The notes beneath the pieces were generated by a model that saw only the letters and a program-made list of their open reading frames with translations, searched no databases and was not told the origin of the DNA. Made by a program: the position numbers and the translations under genes. A stretch of DNA of 64,000 bases from Dryomyza anilis (Eukaryota; Arthropoda; Insecta; Diptera; Dryomyzidae), in contig OX638136.1 of assembly GCA_951804985.1 (NCBI GenBank), forward strand, positions 7,629,852-7,693,851. Reading direction: 5' to 3'. Every line of letters starts with the position of its first letter. The first letter of the stretch is position 1. Shown here piece after piece: positions 20,521 to 34,207 of this stretch.

Positions 20521-21053
20521 TGTTACGAAAAGAGGTAATTTTCCCCACAGTGCAAGCATTGAACAATAATAAATGAGACGCAAGACAATTCAGCGCACTG
20601 AGCAATGTGTTAGAAAGAGACGGAAGATCATTTAGCGTAATGAGCAATGTGCGAGAAAGAGATGGAAGATCTGCACATTAAAACACAAGAGTGCGAATGA
20701 GATGCCAATAGCTTGCGTCATTCACGAAACGAGTAGAAGGTTCTCGAAACAAGTCAAAGCTTGTCGAAACGTGTCGAACTGATGCATGAAATATATAGGG
20801 GAGCCGCAACTGAGGTACAGCACTTCAGTAGTGATTGTAAAGTGGTCGAGGGCATCTCGTGTGATAATTGTCAAGTTAAATTGGGGACATGCAGCAGTTG
20901 TTAGAATTTGTTATTAGTAAAGTTATTTATTAAAGTGAATTAATAAAAGTAATTGCTATAATTTAAACCAAACATAAGAGTGTTTTTATTTTGTACACAA
21001 TCCAGCGACACGAACTCGTAGAACAGTTTTCCGTAGACTGAATTTGAGTAACA
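20521..21053 (+). mobile_element. Solo LTR, gypsy subfamily 2, left-arm copy
   Basis: Inverted counterpart of 46008-46540 and paralogue of 14106-14638. Ends TGTTACGAAAAG and TTTGAGTAACA. Confidence 0.85.
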
Positions 21054-21323
21054 ATATATTATTTTAATTTGTATTAAATGTTTTACATATTACATCTATG
21101 TGTTCTATTTCATATTTTATATATTATATGATAAACAATGAGTTTGTCTTCTCAAATTTCATTGCACTACCGTGAAACCATCAGTATCTGAGTTTAAAAT
21201 TGACTTTTGTTCGCCGAAAGCACTGCAAAGCGTGCGCATATGCAGTACTTGTTGCAGTTTTATGTAAACATAATATATAATTGCCTGATAAATCAATTGT
21301 AAACAGGGTTGTATTGAGACTTG
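21054..21323. repeat. ABCF3-adjacent flank joined to inverted repeat P
   Basis: 21054-21257 is the reverse of the sequence at 13869-14105. It ends at gttgcag, where the P motif (tttatgtaaacataatatat to attgagacttg, 21258-21323) begins. P occurs again inside every A module and, inverted, at 45738-45803. Confidence 0.75.
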
Positions 21324-22490
21324 ACAGTGTTGTAATGAGCTCTGATTTACATTATGATATCACGGAAACATTTTGATGTTGCCCCTTAAAATGGTGTATG
21401 TTCTAATAGAAACATGATAATTACTACATTCAAACAAAATAAATATTTGAACCGAAACATAAATATGTTTAAAATATAACATGATTTGTAATGATCTGAA
21501 TATAAATATGTTTCCAGAGAAACATATCACTTTTTTCAGTTCTAAAATAGTATATTTGCATAAAAACATATCTAAATATTCTTGGAAAGGAATCCTGATA
21601 ATAAAATATTGTTTTTTTTTGTTTTTAATTTTTATTAAAAATCAATAAACATACACAGTGGGAATTAATAATATTTCAATTCATATACAAAATTTTAAAT
21701 GCATAAATAAATAATTGAATTAAAACTGCAAGAACAAGTCTCAGTGCAGCACATAGCGTTGGCAAGGAATTCGCGGAGCTGTTGTAAAAAATAGAAGCAC
21801 TGATTTTTCAGTTGTGATTTTTTTGATGAAATATCCGTGTCGGCTTCTCTCAATATTTTTAGAAAAACATTCAGGAAAAATTAAATTAAATACTGCACTA
21901 TTAAATGATATTATTTGTTACTATGTGTACTTTTTGCACCACAATTTGTATATTTTTAAAATTTACAAATGACATCGTATTACCGATACGAATACGTTTT
22001 CTCAACAAACATCAAAAGACACGTATACAGAAAATGGCGATCACCAAGTGTCAACTTCGTATACAGAAAGACTATTTCAATCATTCTTTTATTTACATAT
22101 AATTTATTTTTTTGTTTCCTTTCAAACATCAGTATGTTTAAAGGACCAATACATACTGCAAACGACGACAAAAGAGACGTAGATAGAAAATTCTGCTCAA
22201 CGGAAGCCAACACGCCCAACACGCCCATTGGTCCAATACCGCACACTTTCGACGAGAATGTTCAGAATGGATAAATATGATGCTGTCCAAAATTTCATTA
22301 AATTTGTTATCTCATTTGCTGATATGTGCTTTTAATTTTTGGGTTATATGGGAGGTGCACAGCCCACAAATCTCAGTCAAGTCTATACTCAAGTCTATAA
22401 TCTGTGCCAACATTTTATTTCATTTGGTTTAGCCGTTTCCTATTCGATATATACATACATACATACAAACATTCCCAAATATATAGTAGA
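21324..22490. other. Low-complexity AT-rich B-module flank, left arm
   Basis: No gene recognised. A GAAACAT/ATGTTTC word recurs five or more times at 21365-21570. Two diverged ~80-bp copies of a gtatacgaa...cttttg segment lie at about 22010-22060 and 22145-22215 (reverse orientation). The last part contains ATACATACATAC microsatellite up to the CTAG site. Confidence 0.5.
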
Positions 22491-22494
22491 CTAG

Positions 22495-23255
22495 TGTTGT
22501 GAATCAGAAACGTTTTTTTGTTGTATTTAAGAAAGCCTGCACATAACCAGTATGCACATAAAGTTCAAATCTAAAAGCACAATAACAGATGCATGTTAAC
22601 TTAACATAACGTCTACGACGTAACTGGAACAAGTACATAATGTTTATGAGTGCATACTTTTAGGATATAAAATTAAGTCCGATTGAAAGCAACGAAAAAT
22701 GCACTGGTTGCAATTCGATCCGAGGCACACGCTAGCAAGTGTGCCGTCTGTTTAAAAGCAACAACAAAAGCATTGGTTGTAATTTAAGTCAAGACTAACG
22801 CCAGCATGGGAACCAATTAAGAATTTAGCACATTGGAATTTTCTCAGTTAATGATTTCACAATAGTAGTAATTATCTGATGTGGGATTCATGAGGTTTTT
22901 AGTAGTACGTAGATTTAAAAATATGCTTGCTTGCATTTATGAGTTGTGTTTTAAGAAATAAGTATATGCAAGGGGTTCGTGAGTCGCATGATACCGAGGT
23001 GATGAGTAGAGGTTAAGTTTAGTTTTTAATCATTATGCTTTTAACTGCCTTAGAACGCAGACGTGTTTTCAGTTTAAACTCAAGCTTGTAAAAATACTTA
23101 AAAATAATTAATAAAAGTATAAAGCAAGTCTAAAATATCCTTGCGTTTTTATTTAATAATAAATGTTAGGAAAGAATTGTGGACTTCGAGGGAATATTGT
23201 CACTGACGGTTTCATTAATAAAGGCAAGTACAAAGGACCCCTGGAGCCCGCAACA
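22495..23255 (+). mobile_element. 761-bp solo LTR inserted at CTAG, left-arm copy
   Basis: TGTTGTGAATC...GAGCCCGCAACA, with TGTTGYG/CGCAACA-like ends, flanked by CTAG on both sides (22491-22494 and 23256-23259). TATAAAA near 22667 and AATAAA near 23110 support plus-strand sense here. An internal near-repeat (agcaacRaMAAaWgcaYtgg) occurs twice at about 22690 and 22757. No internal retroelement sequence accompanies it. Confidence 0.85.
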
Positions 23256-23289
23256 CTAGCAGCGACCCGTGCTTTGCAGTGGACATCAA

Positions 23290-23510
23290 ATAATTTCATT
23301 GCTATTTATTTAAATGGCATTTGAAAAAAGTATTTCAATTCAAAAACATTTCATTTGAATTGAGTAAACAAATTCCAATTCAAAAAAATTTTAAGTGAAA
23401 TACTTTTATTCAATTCAATTCAAATTTTATAAATTGGCATTGATCAATTTCAATTCAACAAACATGAATTGGAATTAATCAATTCTATTTAAAATACAAA
23501 AGCATTGATA
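23290..23510. repeat. GAATT/AATTC-rich low-complexity tract
   Basis: Dense TTCAATTC and TTGAATTG words, degenerate and without fixed period. It recurs beside the solo LTR in every array unit (for example 28130-28345 and 31791-32007). Confidence 0.7.
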
Positions 23511-23784
23511 TTGAAGTGGCACTCACCACATTTTGGCTTGAATGTATTTCAATGGCACAGAATTGCATCCAGATGCATCATGAGATATTTTTCGGTAAAC
23601 CTGTTGCACCCGGGGCCTGCATATTTGAATCTGTTTTAAGGGCCATAGATTCGCATCTAGGTGGATCATTCGGCGTTTTTGGTTTTGGTTACCAATTAGC
23701 AATAGATTCTTTTTTTTTGGGTGAATCCCTTCATGTGGGACTAGATATGCCTTTAAATCAATCAGGGAGACATATTTTGGAAAA

Positions 23785-24341
23785 CGTTTTGGATTTGGCC
23801 AAAACCCACTGCGTCATTGCATTTTTCTTTGGAACAATTGGTTCCTTTGCGATTTGGCCAGAACCTAACTGCGTCATTGGACATCATTTTAGAAAAATTG
23901 GTTCCATTGGGATTTGGCCAGAACCCAACTGCGTCATTGGACATTTTTTTTAGACATATTCATTCCACTGGGATTTGGCCAGAACCTAACTGCGTCATTG
24001 GACATTTTTTTTAGAAATATTTGTTCCACTGGGATTTGGCCAGAACCTAACTGCGTCATTGGACATTTTTTTGAAAAATTGGTACCATTGGGATTTGGCC
24101 AGAACCCAACTGCGTCATTGGACATTTTTTTTAGACATATTCGTTCCACTGGGATTTGGCCAGAACCTAACTGCGTCATTGGACATTTTTTTGAAAAATT
24201 GGTAACATTGGGATTTGGCCAGAACCCAACTGCGTCAAGTGTTCCAAAAAAATTTCCAACGACGCAAGCGGGTTGTAGCCAAATCCCAATAGAACTAATT
24301 TGTCCAAAAAAACGTCCAATAACGCTGTTAGGTTTTGGCAA
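23785..24341. repeat. ~60-bp minisatellite, left-arm block
   Basis: Eight units with a 59-61-bp period counted from GCGTCATTG at 23811, 23871, 23931, 23992, 24053, 24112, 24173 and 24232, plus degenerate edge units. The consensus holds a T-run, GTTCCAYTGGGATTTGGCCAG, AACCYAACT and GCGTCATTGGACA. Units of type a (aaaattggt, accCaac) and type b (agacatatt, accTaac) largely alternate. A unit of 60 bp has 20 codons, so several frames stay open on both strands by arithmetic alone. Confidence 0.92.
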
Positions 24342-24344
24342 AAT

Positions 24345-25153
24345 TACCCATTGCACTGACAGTCAAAAAACATTTCACTACCTCTTGACTTCTGGTAGGC
24401 TCTTCGCGCACGGTTGCACTCCACCCGTAGTTTTGCGATGCCTTTGTTCCACCAGTACACCGGACTCTGTGTATGTTTGGAGGATTTTCTCTTCATAGAT
24501 ACGTTACATGCTTTCTTGATGTGGTCCATGCACTGCAGCGCCATATCTGGTGCTGCACCTGATATTTCCATGGGTTTCATCATGATTTCGAATACGTCCT
24601 TGTCGAAAGTGCTAGACCTCCATCCGGTCTGTTTGTGTTTCGGCTGGTCTAATCTCACAGATGATGGCTTGGTGATCGCTGTGCGTGTAGTGATCACTGA
24701 TGCGCCACGTCGTTCTTCGAGAGATGACGTTACTTATGAATGTAAGGTCTATCACGGATTCAGCGCCTCCTCTGTTGAACGTGTGTTGAGTGCCTGTGTT
24801 TAGGAGTACTTTCCCTCTGTGGTTCGTTTTTGGGCAACCCCATTCTGTCGCCCACGCGTTGAAGTCTCCAGCTATAACTAATGGACTTCTCCCTCTGGCA
24901 TCTGCGACTAGGTTGTCGAGGGTTGTTGTGTATTCCTGCAGGGTCATGCTTGGAGGCAGGTAGCAACTATATACAAATAGCCCCCTATTTCCACACAGAC
25001 AAACCCATTTCCTGACGTTTGCGGATTCATATGGAGAGGACGTCTACCGCACCTCCAGGTCACCGCTTTACCAGATGCGTCTTTTAACCATACGCAAGCA
25101 CTTTTTGCCCTGTACTGACTATGTGAGTATGTCTTGAGCAGCCTCTCAGTGAT
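24345..25153 (-). pseudogene. R1-clade LINE fragment, long form, left-arm copy
   Basis: Read on the minus strand: upstream EN half in one frame (CVWLKDASGKAVTWRC), then, after a frameshift, YSCYLPPSMTLQEYTTTLDN, VIAGDFNAWATEWGCPKTN, SVIDLTFISN and ISDHYTHSDHQAIICEI (GDFN and SDH catalytic motifs). After another frameshift comes the EN-RT linker with SPVYWWNKGIAKLRVECNRA. The RT domain is absent: the fragment stops at about 24345, where the minisatellite starts. The W-C and WWN motifs are typical of R1/LOA/Jockey-type LINEs. Confidence 0.8.
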
Positions 25154-25246
25154 TTAGGTTGAGCTGAAGAATCTTATTGAAAATTTTATAATTTTCATCA
25201 ATCCATTTTCTGAGCTGAAAGCTGTGTAACTTTCATTAAAACGCAG

Positions 25247-25975
<729 letters not shown>

Positions 25976-26175
25976 NNNNNNNNNNNNNNNNNNNNNNNNN
26001 NNNNNNNNNNNNNNNNNNNNNNNNNNNNNNNNNNNNNNNNNNNNNNNNNNNNNNNNNNNNNNNNNNNNNNNNNNNNNNNNNNNNNNNNNNNNNNNNNNNN
26101 NNNNNNNNNNNNNNNNNNNNNNNNNNNNNNNNNNNNNNNNNNNNNNNNNNNNNNNNNNNNNNNNNNNNNNNNNNN
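25976..26175. other. Assembly gap of exactly 200 N
   Basis: A fixed-length scaffolding gap, so the true distance is unknown. Both flanks are A-module sequence, so the contigs broke inside the tandem array and array copy number here is not known. Confidence 0.98.
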
Positions 26176-26892
26176 CATGCAGGTAGAAAAATTATATTTT
26201 TCGAAGTGTGTTTTATGGTGTTGACTATTATTCGTAAGCAGAATTCATGTTTCATTTACATACATTTATATTATATTCCCCTGAAAATATTTGGTATCGC
26301 GGACCTTCCAATGCTGAACACGTAAATAGCATTGGTAATAGATACCAATTTTACTAACATGTTTTAGTATATAGTTAAAACACATATGCATCGTTGGCAC
26401 GTGTATCTTTTTCCACGTTAACATATTTTCTACTTTACTTTTCTTGATTATATATACATTTTATGAAATCCTATATTCATATCGCATTTCATAAATACTG
26501 ATATTTTAGTTACTACATTTAGAACATCAACAAAATGTCCACTGCAAAGCACGGGTTCCCGCCAGTCTACTATATATTTGTAAATATTTGTATGTATATC
26601 TATGCAATTTTTTTGGGATGCAAAAAAAAGGTCTCTCCCAAACATAATTTTGCAGGCATTAACATGTATTTTTTGGATTTTATGTAAACATAATACATAA
26701 TTGCCTGATAAATCATTTGTAAGCAAGGTTTTATTGAGACTTGTAGAATGCGTGCAAGCAAGACGTGCGACGTTCGGCCTGACATGGCACATTAAATTAA
26801 ATCTGCGTTTTAATGAAAGTTACACAGCTTTCAGCTCAGAAAATGGATTGATGAAAATTATAAAATTTTCAATAAGATTCTTCTTCTCAACC

Positions 26893-27293
26893 TAAATCAC
26901 TGAGAGGCTGCTCAAGACATACTCACATAGTGGCGCATCAGTGATCACTACACGCACAGCGATCACCAAGCCATCATCTGTGAGATTAGACCAGCCGAAA
27001 CACAAACAGACCGGATGGAGGTCTAGCACTTTCGACAAGGACGTATTCGAAATCATGATGAAACCCATGGAAATATCAGGTGCAGCACCAGATATGGCGC
27101 TGCAGTGCATGGACCACATCAAGAAAGCATGTGACGTATCTATGAAGAGAAAATCCTCCAAACATACACAGAGTCCGGTGTACTGGTGGAACAAAGGCAT
27201 CGCAAAACTACGGGTGGAGTGCAACCGTGCGCGAAGAGCCTACCAGAAGTCAAGAGGTAGTGAAATGTTTTTTGACTGTCAGTGCAATGGGTA
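26893..27293 (+). pseudogene. R1-clade LINE fragment, short form, U0
   Basis: Same as the long form except that about 420 bp carrying the EN core are deleted: catagt joins directly to ggcgcatcagtgatcac. Only the last EN residues with SDH and the linker (VYWWNKGIAKLR) are left. Identical deletion ends in U1 and U3 show a single event. Confidence 0.82.
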
Positions 27294-27296
27294 ATT

Positions 27297-27850
27297 TTGC
27301 CAAAACCTAACAGCGTTATTGGACGTTTTTTGGACAAATTAGTTCTATTGGGATTTGGCTACAACCCGCTTGCGTCGTTGGAAATTTTTTTGGAACACTT
27401 GACGCAGTTGGGTTCTGGCCAAATCCCAATGTTACCAATTTTTCAAAAAAATGTTCAATGACGCAGTTAGGTTCTGGCCAAATCCCAGTGGAACGAATAT
27501 GTCTAAAAAAAATGTCCAATGACGCAGTTGGGTTCTGGCCAAATCCCAATGGTACCAATTTTTCAAAAAATGTCCAATGACGCAGTTAGGTTCTGGCCAA
27601 ATCCCAGTGGAACAAATATTTCTAAAAAAAATGTCCAATGACGCAGTTAGGTTCTGGCCAAATCCCAGTGGAATGAATATGTCTAAAAAAAATGTCCAAT
27701 GACGCAGTTGGGTTCTGGCCAAATCCCAATGGAACCAATTTTTCTAAAATGATGTCCAATGACGCAGTTAGGTTCTGGCCAAATCGCAAAGGAACCAATT
27801 GTTCCAAAGAAAAATGCAATGACGCAGTGGGTTTTGGCGAAATCCAAAAC
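27297..27850. repeat. ~60-bp minisatellite, U0
   Basis: Forward-strand complement of the left-arm block with the same unit order. One unit has tttttcaaaaaatg with one A fewer, which breaks the long artefactual frame. Confidence 0.9.
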
Positions 27851-28380
27851 GTTTTCCAAAATATGTCTCCCTGATTGATTTAAAGGCATATCTAGTCCCA
27901 CATGAAGGGATTCACCCAAAAAAAAAGAATCTATTGCTAATTGGTAACCAAAACCAAAAACGCCGAATGATCCACCTAGATGCGAATCTATGGCCCTTAA
28001 AACAGATTCAAATATGCAGGCCCCGGGTGCAACAGGTTTACCGAAAAATATCTCATGATGCATCTGGATGCAATTCTGTGCCATTGAAATACATTCAAGC
28101 CAAAATGTGGTGAGTGCCACTTCAATATCAATGCTTTTGTATTTTAAATAGAATTGATTAATTCCAATTCATGTTTGTTGAATTGAAATTGATCAATGCC
28201 AATTTATAAAATTTGAATTGAATTGAATAAAAGTATTTCACTTAAAATTTTTTTGAATTGGAATTTGTTTACTCAATTCAAATGAAATGTTTTTGAATTG
28301 AAATACTTTTTTCAAATGCCATTTAAATAAATAGCAATGAAATTATTTGATGTCCACTGCAAAGCACGGGTCGCTGCTAG

Positions 28381-29141
28381 TGTTGCGGGCTCCAGGGGTC
28401 CTTTGTACTTGCCTTTATTAATGAAACCGTCAGTGACAATATTCCCTCGAAGTCCACAATTCTTTCCTAACATTTATTATTAAATAAAAACGCAAGGATA
28501 TTTTAGACTTGCTTTATACTTTTATTAATTATTTTTAAGTATTTTTACAAGCTTGAGTTTAAACTGAAAACACGTCTGCGTTCTAAGGCAGTTAAAAGCA
28601 TAATGCTTAAAAACTAAACTTAACCTCTACTCATCACCTCGGTATCATGCGACTCACGAACCCCTTGCTTATACTTATTTATTAAAACACAACTCATAAA
28701 TGCAAGCAAGCATATTTTTAAATCTACGTACTACTAAAAACCTCATGAACCCCACATCAGATAATTACTACTATTGTGAAATCATTAACTGAGAAAATTC
28801 CAATGTGCTAAATTCTTAATTGGTTCCCATGCTGGCGTTAGTCTTGACTTAAATTACAACCAATGCTTTTGTTGTTGCTTTTAAACAGACGGCACACTTG
28901 CTAGCGTGTGCCTCGGATCCAATTGCAACCAGTGCATTTTTCGTTGCTTTCAATCGGACTTAATTTTATATCCTAAAAGTATGCACTCATAAACATTATG
29001 TACTTGTTCCAGTTACGTCGTAGACGTTATGTTAAGTTAACATGCATCTGTTATTGTGCTTTTAGATTTGAACTTTATGTGCATACTGGTTATGTGCAGG
29101 CTTTCTTAAATACAACAAAAAAACGTTTCTGATTCACAACA
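28381..29141 (-). mobile_element. 761-bp solo LTR at CTAG, U0
   Basis: TGTTGCGGGCTCC...GATTCACAACA with CTAG at 28377-28380 and 29142-29145. By internal signals the sense strand is minus. Confidence 0.85.
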
Positions 29142-29574
29142 CTAGTCTACTATATATTTGGGAATGTTTGTATGTATGTTTGTATGTATGTATATATCGA
29201 ATAGGAAACGGCTAAACCAAATGAAATAAAATGTTGGCACAGATTATAGACTTGAGTATAGACTTGACTGAGATTTGTGGGCTGTGCACCTCCCATATAA
29301 CCCAAAAATTAAAAGCACATATCAGCAAATGAGATAACAAATTTAATGAAATTTTGGACAGCATCATATTTATCCATTCTGAACATTCTCGTCGAAAGTG
29401 TGCGGTATTGGACCAATGGGCGTGTATACGAAATTGGCTTCCGTTGAGCAGAATTTTCTATCTACGTCTCTTTTGCCGTCGTTTGCAGTATGTATTGGTC
29501 CTTTAAACATACTGATGTTTGAAAGGAAACAAAAAAAATAAATTATATGTAAATAAAAGAATGATTGAAATAGT

Positions 29575-29735
<161 letters not shown>

Positions 29736-30553
29736 AAATATCACATATATTAGTATATTCACAACTACAAATAATAAAATAATGACCTTTTCGCCTATAT
29801 GTTTTATACTTCGAGATCATTTTCCTGCATTATTTCCATGCAGGTAGAAAAATTATATTTTTCGAAGTGTGTTTTATGGTGTTGACTATTATTCGTAAGC
29901 AGAATTCATGTTTCATTTACATACATTTATATTATATTCCCCTGAAAATATTTGGTATCGCGGACCTTCCAATGCTGAACACGTAAATAGCATTGGTAAT
30001 AGATACCAATTTTACTAACATGTTTTAGTATATAGTTAAAACACATATGCATCGTTGGCACGTGTATCTTTTTCCACGTTAACATATTTTCTACTTTACT
30101 TTTCTTGATTATATATACATTTTATGAAATCCTATATTCATATCGCATTTCATAAATACTGATATTTTAGTTACTACATTTAGAACATCAACAAAATGTC
30201 CACTGCAAAGCACGGGTTCCCGCCAGTCTACTATATATTTGTAAATATTTGTATGTATATCTATGCAATTTTTTTGGGATGCAAAAAAAAGGTCTCTCCC
30301 AAACATAATTTTGCAGGCATTAACATGTATTTTTTGGATTTTATGTAAACATAATACATAATTGCCTGATAAATCATTTGTAAGCAAGGTTTTATTGAGA
30401 CTTGTAGAATGCGTGCAAGCAAGACGTGCGACGTTCGGCCTGACATGGCACATTAAATTAAATCTGCGTTTTAATGAAAGTTACACAGCTTTCAGCTCAG
30501 AAAATGGATTGATGAAAATTATAAAATTTTCAATAAGATTCTTCTTCTCAACC

Positions 30554-30954
30554 TAAATCACTGAGAGGCTGCTCAAGACATACTCACATAGTGGCGCATC
30601 AGTGATCACTACACGCACAGCGATCACCAAGCCATCATCTGTGAGATTAGACCAGCCGAAACACAAACAGACCGGATGGAGGTCTAGCACTTTCGACAAG
30701 GACGTATTCGAAATCATGATGAAACCCATGGAAATATCAGGTGCAGCACCAGATATGGCGCTGCAGTGCATGGACCACATCAAGAAAGCATGTGACGTAT
30801 CTATGAAGAGAAAATCCTCCAAACATACACAGAGTCCGGTGTACTGGTGGAACAAAGGCATCGCAAAACTACGGGTGGAGTGCAACCGTGCGCGAAGAGC
30901 CTACCAGAAGTCAAGAGGTAGTGAAATGTTTTTTGACTGTCAGTGCAATGGGTA
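30554..30954 (+). pseudogene. R1-clade LINE fragment, short form, U1
   Basis: Carries the same ~420-bp EN deletion and the same downstream frame as U0. No independent coding capacity. Confidence 0.82.
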
Positions 30955-30957
30955 ATT

Positions 30958-31512
30958 TTGCCAAAACCTAACAGCGTTATTGGACGTTTTTTGGACAAAT
31001 TAGTTCTATTGGGATTTGGCTACAACCCGCTTGCGTCGTTGGAAATTTTTTTGGAACACTTGACGCAGTTGGGTTCTGGCCAAATCCCAATGTTACCAAT
31101 TTTTCAAAAAAATGTTCAATGACGCAGTTAGGTTCTGGCCAAATCCCAGTGGAACGAATATGTCTAAAAAAAATGTCCAATGACGCAGTTGGGTTCTGGC
31201 CAAATCCCAATGGTACCAATTTTTCAAAAAAATGTCCAATGACGCAGTTAGGTTCTGGCCAAATCCCAGTGGAACAAATATTTCTAAAAAAAATGTCCAA
31301 TGACGCAGTTAGGTTCTGGCCAAATCCCAGTGGAATGAATATGTCTAAAAAAAATGTCCAATGACGCAGTTGGGTTCTGGCCAAATCCCAATGGAACCAA
31401 TTTTTCTAAAATGATGTCCAATGACGCAGTTAGGTTCTGGCCAAATCGCAAAGGAACCAATTGTTCCAAAGAAAAATGCAATGACGCAGTGGGTTTTGGC
31501 GAAATCCAAAAC
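30958..31512. repeat. ~60-bp minisatellite, U1
   Basis: Seven to eight units, same order as in other units. Confidence 0.9.
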
Positions 31513-32043
31513 GTTTTCCAAAATATGTCTCCCTGATTGATTTAAAGGCATATCTAGTCCCACATGAAGGGATTCACCCAAAAAAAAAAGAATCTATTGC
31601 TAATTGGTAACCAAAACCAAAAACGCCGAATGATCCACCTAGATGCGAATCTATGGCCCTTAAAACAGATTCAAATATGCAGGCCCCGGGTGCAACAGGT
31701 TTACCGAAAAATATCTCATGATGCATCTGGATGCAATTCTGTGCCATTGAAATACATTCAAGCCAAAATGTGGTGAGTGCCACTTCAATATCAATGCTTT
31801 TGTATTTTAAATAGAATTGATTAATTCCAATTCATGTTTGTTGAATTGAAATTGATCAATGCCAATTTATAAAATTTGAATTGAATTGAATAAAAGTATT
31901 TCACTTAAAATTTTTTTGAATTGGAATTTGTTTACTCAATTCAAATGAAATGTTTTTGAATTGAAATACTTTTTTCAAATGCCATTTAAATAAATAGCAA
32001 TGAAATTATTTGATGTCCACTGCAAAGCACGGGTCGCTGCTAG

Positions 32044-32804
32044 TGTTGCGGGCTCCAGGGGTCCTTTGTACTTGCCTTTATTAATGAAACCGTCAGTGAC
32101 AATATTCCCTCGAAGTCCACAATTCTTTCCTAACATTTATTATTAAATAAAAACGCAAGGATATTTTAGACTTGCTTTATACTTTTATTAATTATTTTTA
32201 AGTATTTTTACAAGCTTGAGTTTAAACTGAAAACACGTCTGCGTTCTAAGGCAGTTAAAAGCATAATGCTTAAAAACTAAACTTAACCTCTACTCATCAC
32301 CTCGGTATCATGCGACTCACGAACCCCTTGCTTATACTTATTTATTAAAACACAACTCATAAATGCAAGCAAGCATATTTTTAAATCTACGTACTACTAA
32401 AAACCTCATGAACCCCACATCAGATAATTACTACTATTGTGAAATCATTAACTGAGAAAATTCCAATGTGCTAAATTCTTAATTGGTTCCCATGCTGGCG
32501 TTAGTCTTGACTTAAATTACAACCAATGCTTTTGTTGTTGCTTTTAAACAGACGGCACACTTGCTAGCGTGTGCCTCGGATCCAATTGCAACCAGTGCAT
32601 TTTTCGTTGCTTTCAATCGGACTTAATTTTATATCCTAAAAGTATGCACTCATAAACATTATGTACTTGTTCCAGTTACGTCGTAGACGTTATGTTAAGT
32701 TAACATGCATCTGTTATTGTGCTTTTAGATTTGAACTTTATGTGCATACTGGTTATGTGCAGGCTTTCTTAAATACAACAAAAAAACGTTTCTGATTCAC
32801 AACA
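32044..32804 (-). mobile_element. 761-bp solo LTR at CTAG, U1
   Basis: Same ends and CTAG flanks (32040-32043 and 32805-32808). The GTATGTTT microsatellite just downstream is one 12-bp step shorter than in U0. Confidence 0.85.
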
Positions 32805-33225
32805 CTAGTCTACTATATATTTGGGAATGTTTGTATGTATGTATATATCGAATAGGAAACGGCTAAACCAAATGAAATAAAATGTTGGCACAGATTATAG
32901 ACTTGAGTATAGACTTGACTGAGATTTGTGGGCTGTGCACCTCCCATATAACCCAAAAATTAAAAGCACATATCAGCAAATGAGATAACAAATTTAATGA
33001 AATTTTGGACAGCATCATATTTATCCATTCTGAACATTCTCGTCGAAAGTGTGCGGTATTGGACCAATGGGCGTGTATACGAAATTGGCTTCCGTTGAGC
33101 AGAATTTTCTATCTACGTCTCTTTTGCCGTCGTTTGCAGTATGTATTGGTCCTTTAAACATACTGATGTTTGAAAGGAAACAAAAAAAATAAATTATATG
33201 TAAATAAAAGAATGATTGAAATAGT

Positions 33226-33396
<171 letters not shown>

Positions 33397-34207
33397 AAAT
33401 ATCACATATATTAGTATATTCACAACTACAAATAATAAAATAATGACCTTTTCGCCTATATGTTTTATACTTCGAGATCATTTTCCTGCATTATTTCCAT
33501 GCAGGTAGAAAAATTATATTTTTCGAAGTGTGTTTTATGGTGTTGACTATTATTCGTAAGCAGAATTCATGTTTCATTTACATACATTTATATTATATTC
33601 CCCTGAAAATATTTGGTATCGCGGACCTTCCAATGCTGAACACGTAAATAGCATTGGTAATAGATACCAATTTTACTAACATGTTTTAGTATATAGTTAA
33701 AACACATATGCATCGTTGGCACGTGTATCTTTTTCCACGTTAACATATTTTCTACTTTACTTTTCTTGATTATATATACATTTTATGAAATCCTATATTC
33801 ATATCGCATTTCATAAATACTGATATTTTAGTTACTACATTTAGAACATCAACAAAATGTCCACTGCAAAGCACGGGTTCCCGCCAGTCTACTATATATT
33901 TGTAAATATTTGTATGCAATTTTTTTGGGATGCAAAAAAAAGGTCTCTCCCAAACATAATTTTGCAGGCATTAACATGTATTTTTTGGATTTTATGTAAA
34001 CATAATACATAATTGCCTGATAAATCATTTATAAGCAAGGTTTTATTGAGACTTGTAGAATGCGTGCAAGCAAGACGTGCGACGTTCGGCCTGACATGGC
34101 ACATTAAATTAAATCTGCGTTGTAATGAAAGTTACACAGCTTTCAGCTCAGAAAATGGATTGATGAAAATTATAAATTTTTCAATAAGATTCTTCAGCTC
34201 AACCTAA

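Noticed and set aside
21360..21569. Small ORFs in the GAAACAT-rich flank (also 45492-45701)
   Set aside because: AT-rich, no recognisable motif, duplicated only because the whole arm is duplicated.
22495..23255. Possibility that the 761-bp CTAG-flanked repeat is a DNA transposon
   Set aside because: TG..CA ends, TATA and poly(A) signals in LTR order and a 4-bp flank fit a solo LTR better; no longer terminal inverted repeat was seen.
23914..24498. Long open frames (up to 194 codons) over the 60-bp minisatellite on both strands, in every array unit
   Set aside because: A 60-bp unit equals 20 codons, so any stop-free frame stays open through all units. Frames are open on both strands at once and break with single-base T-run changes between units. 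No conserved domain.
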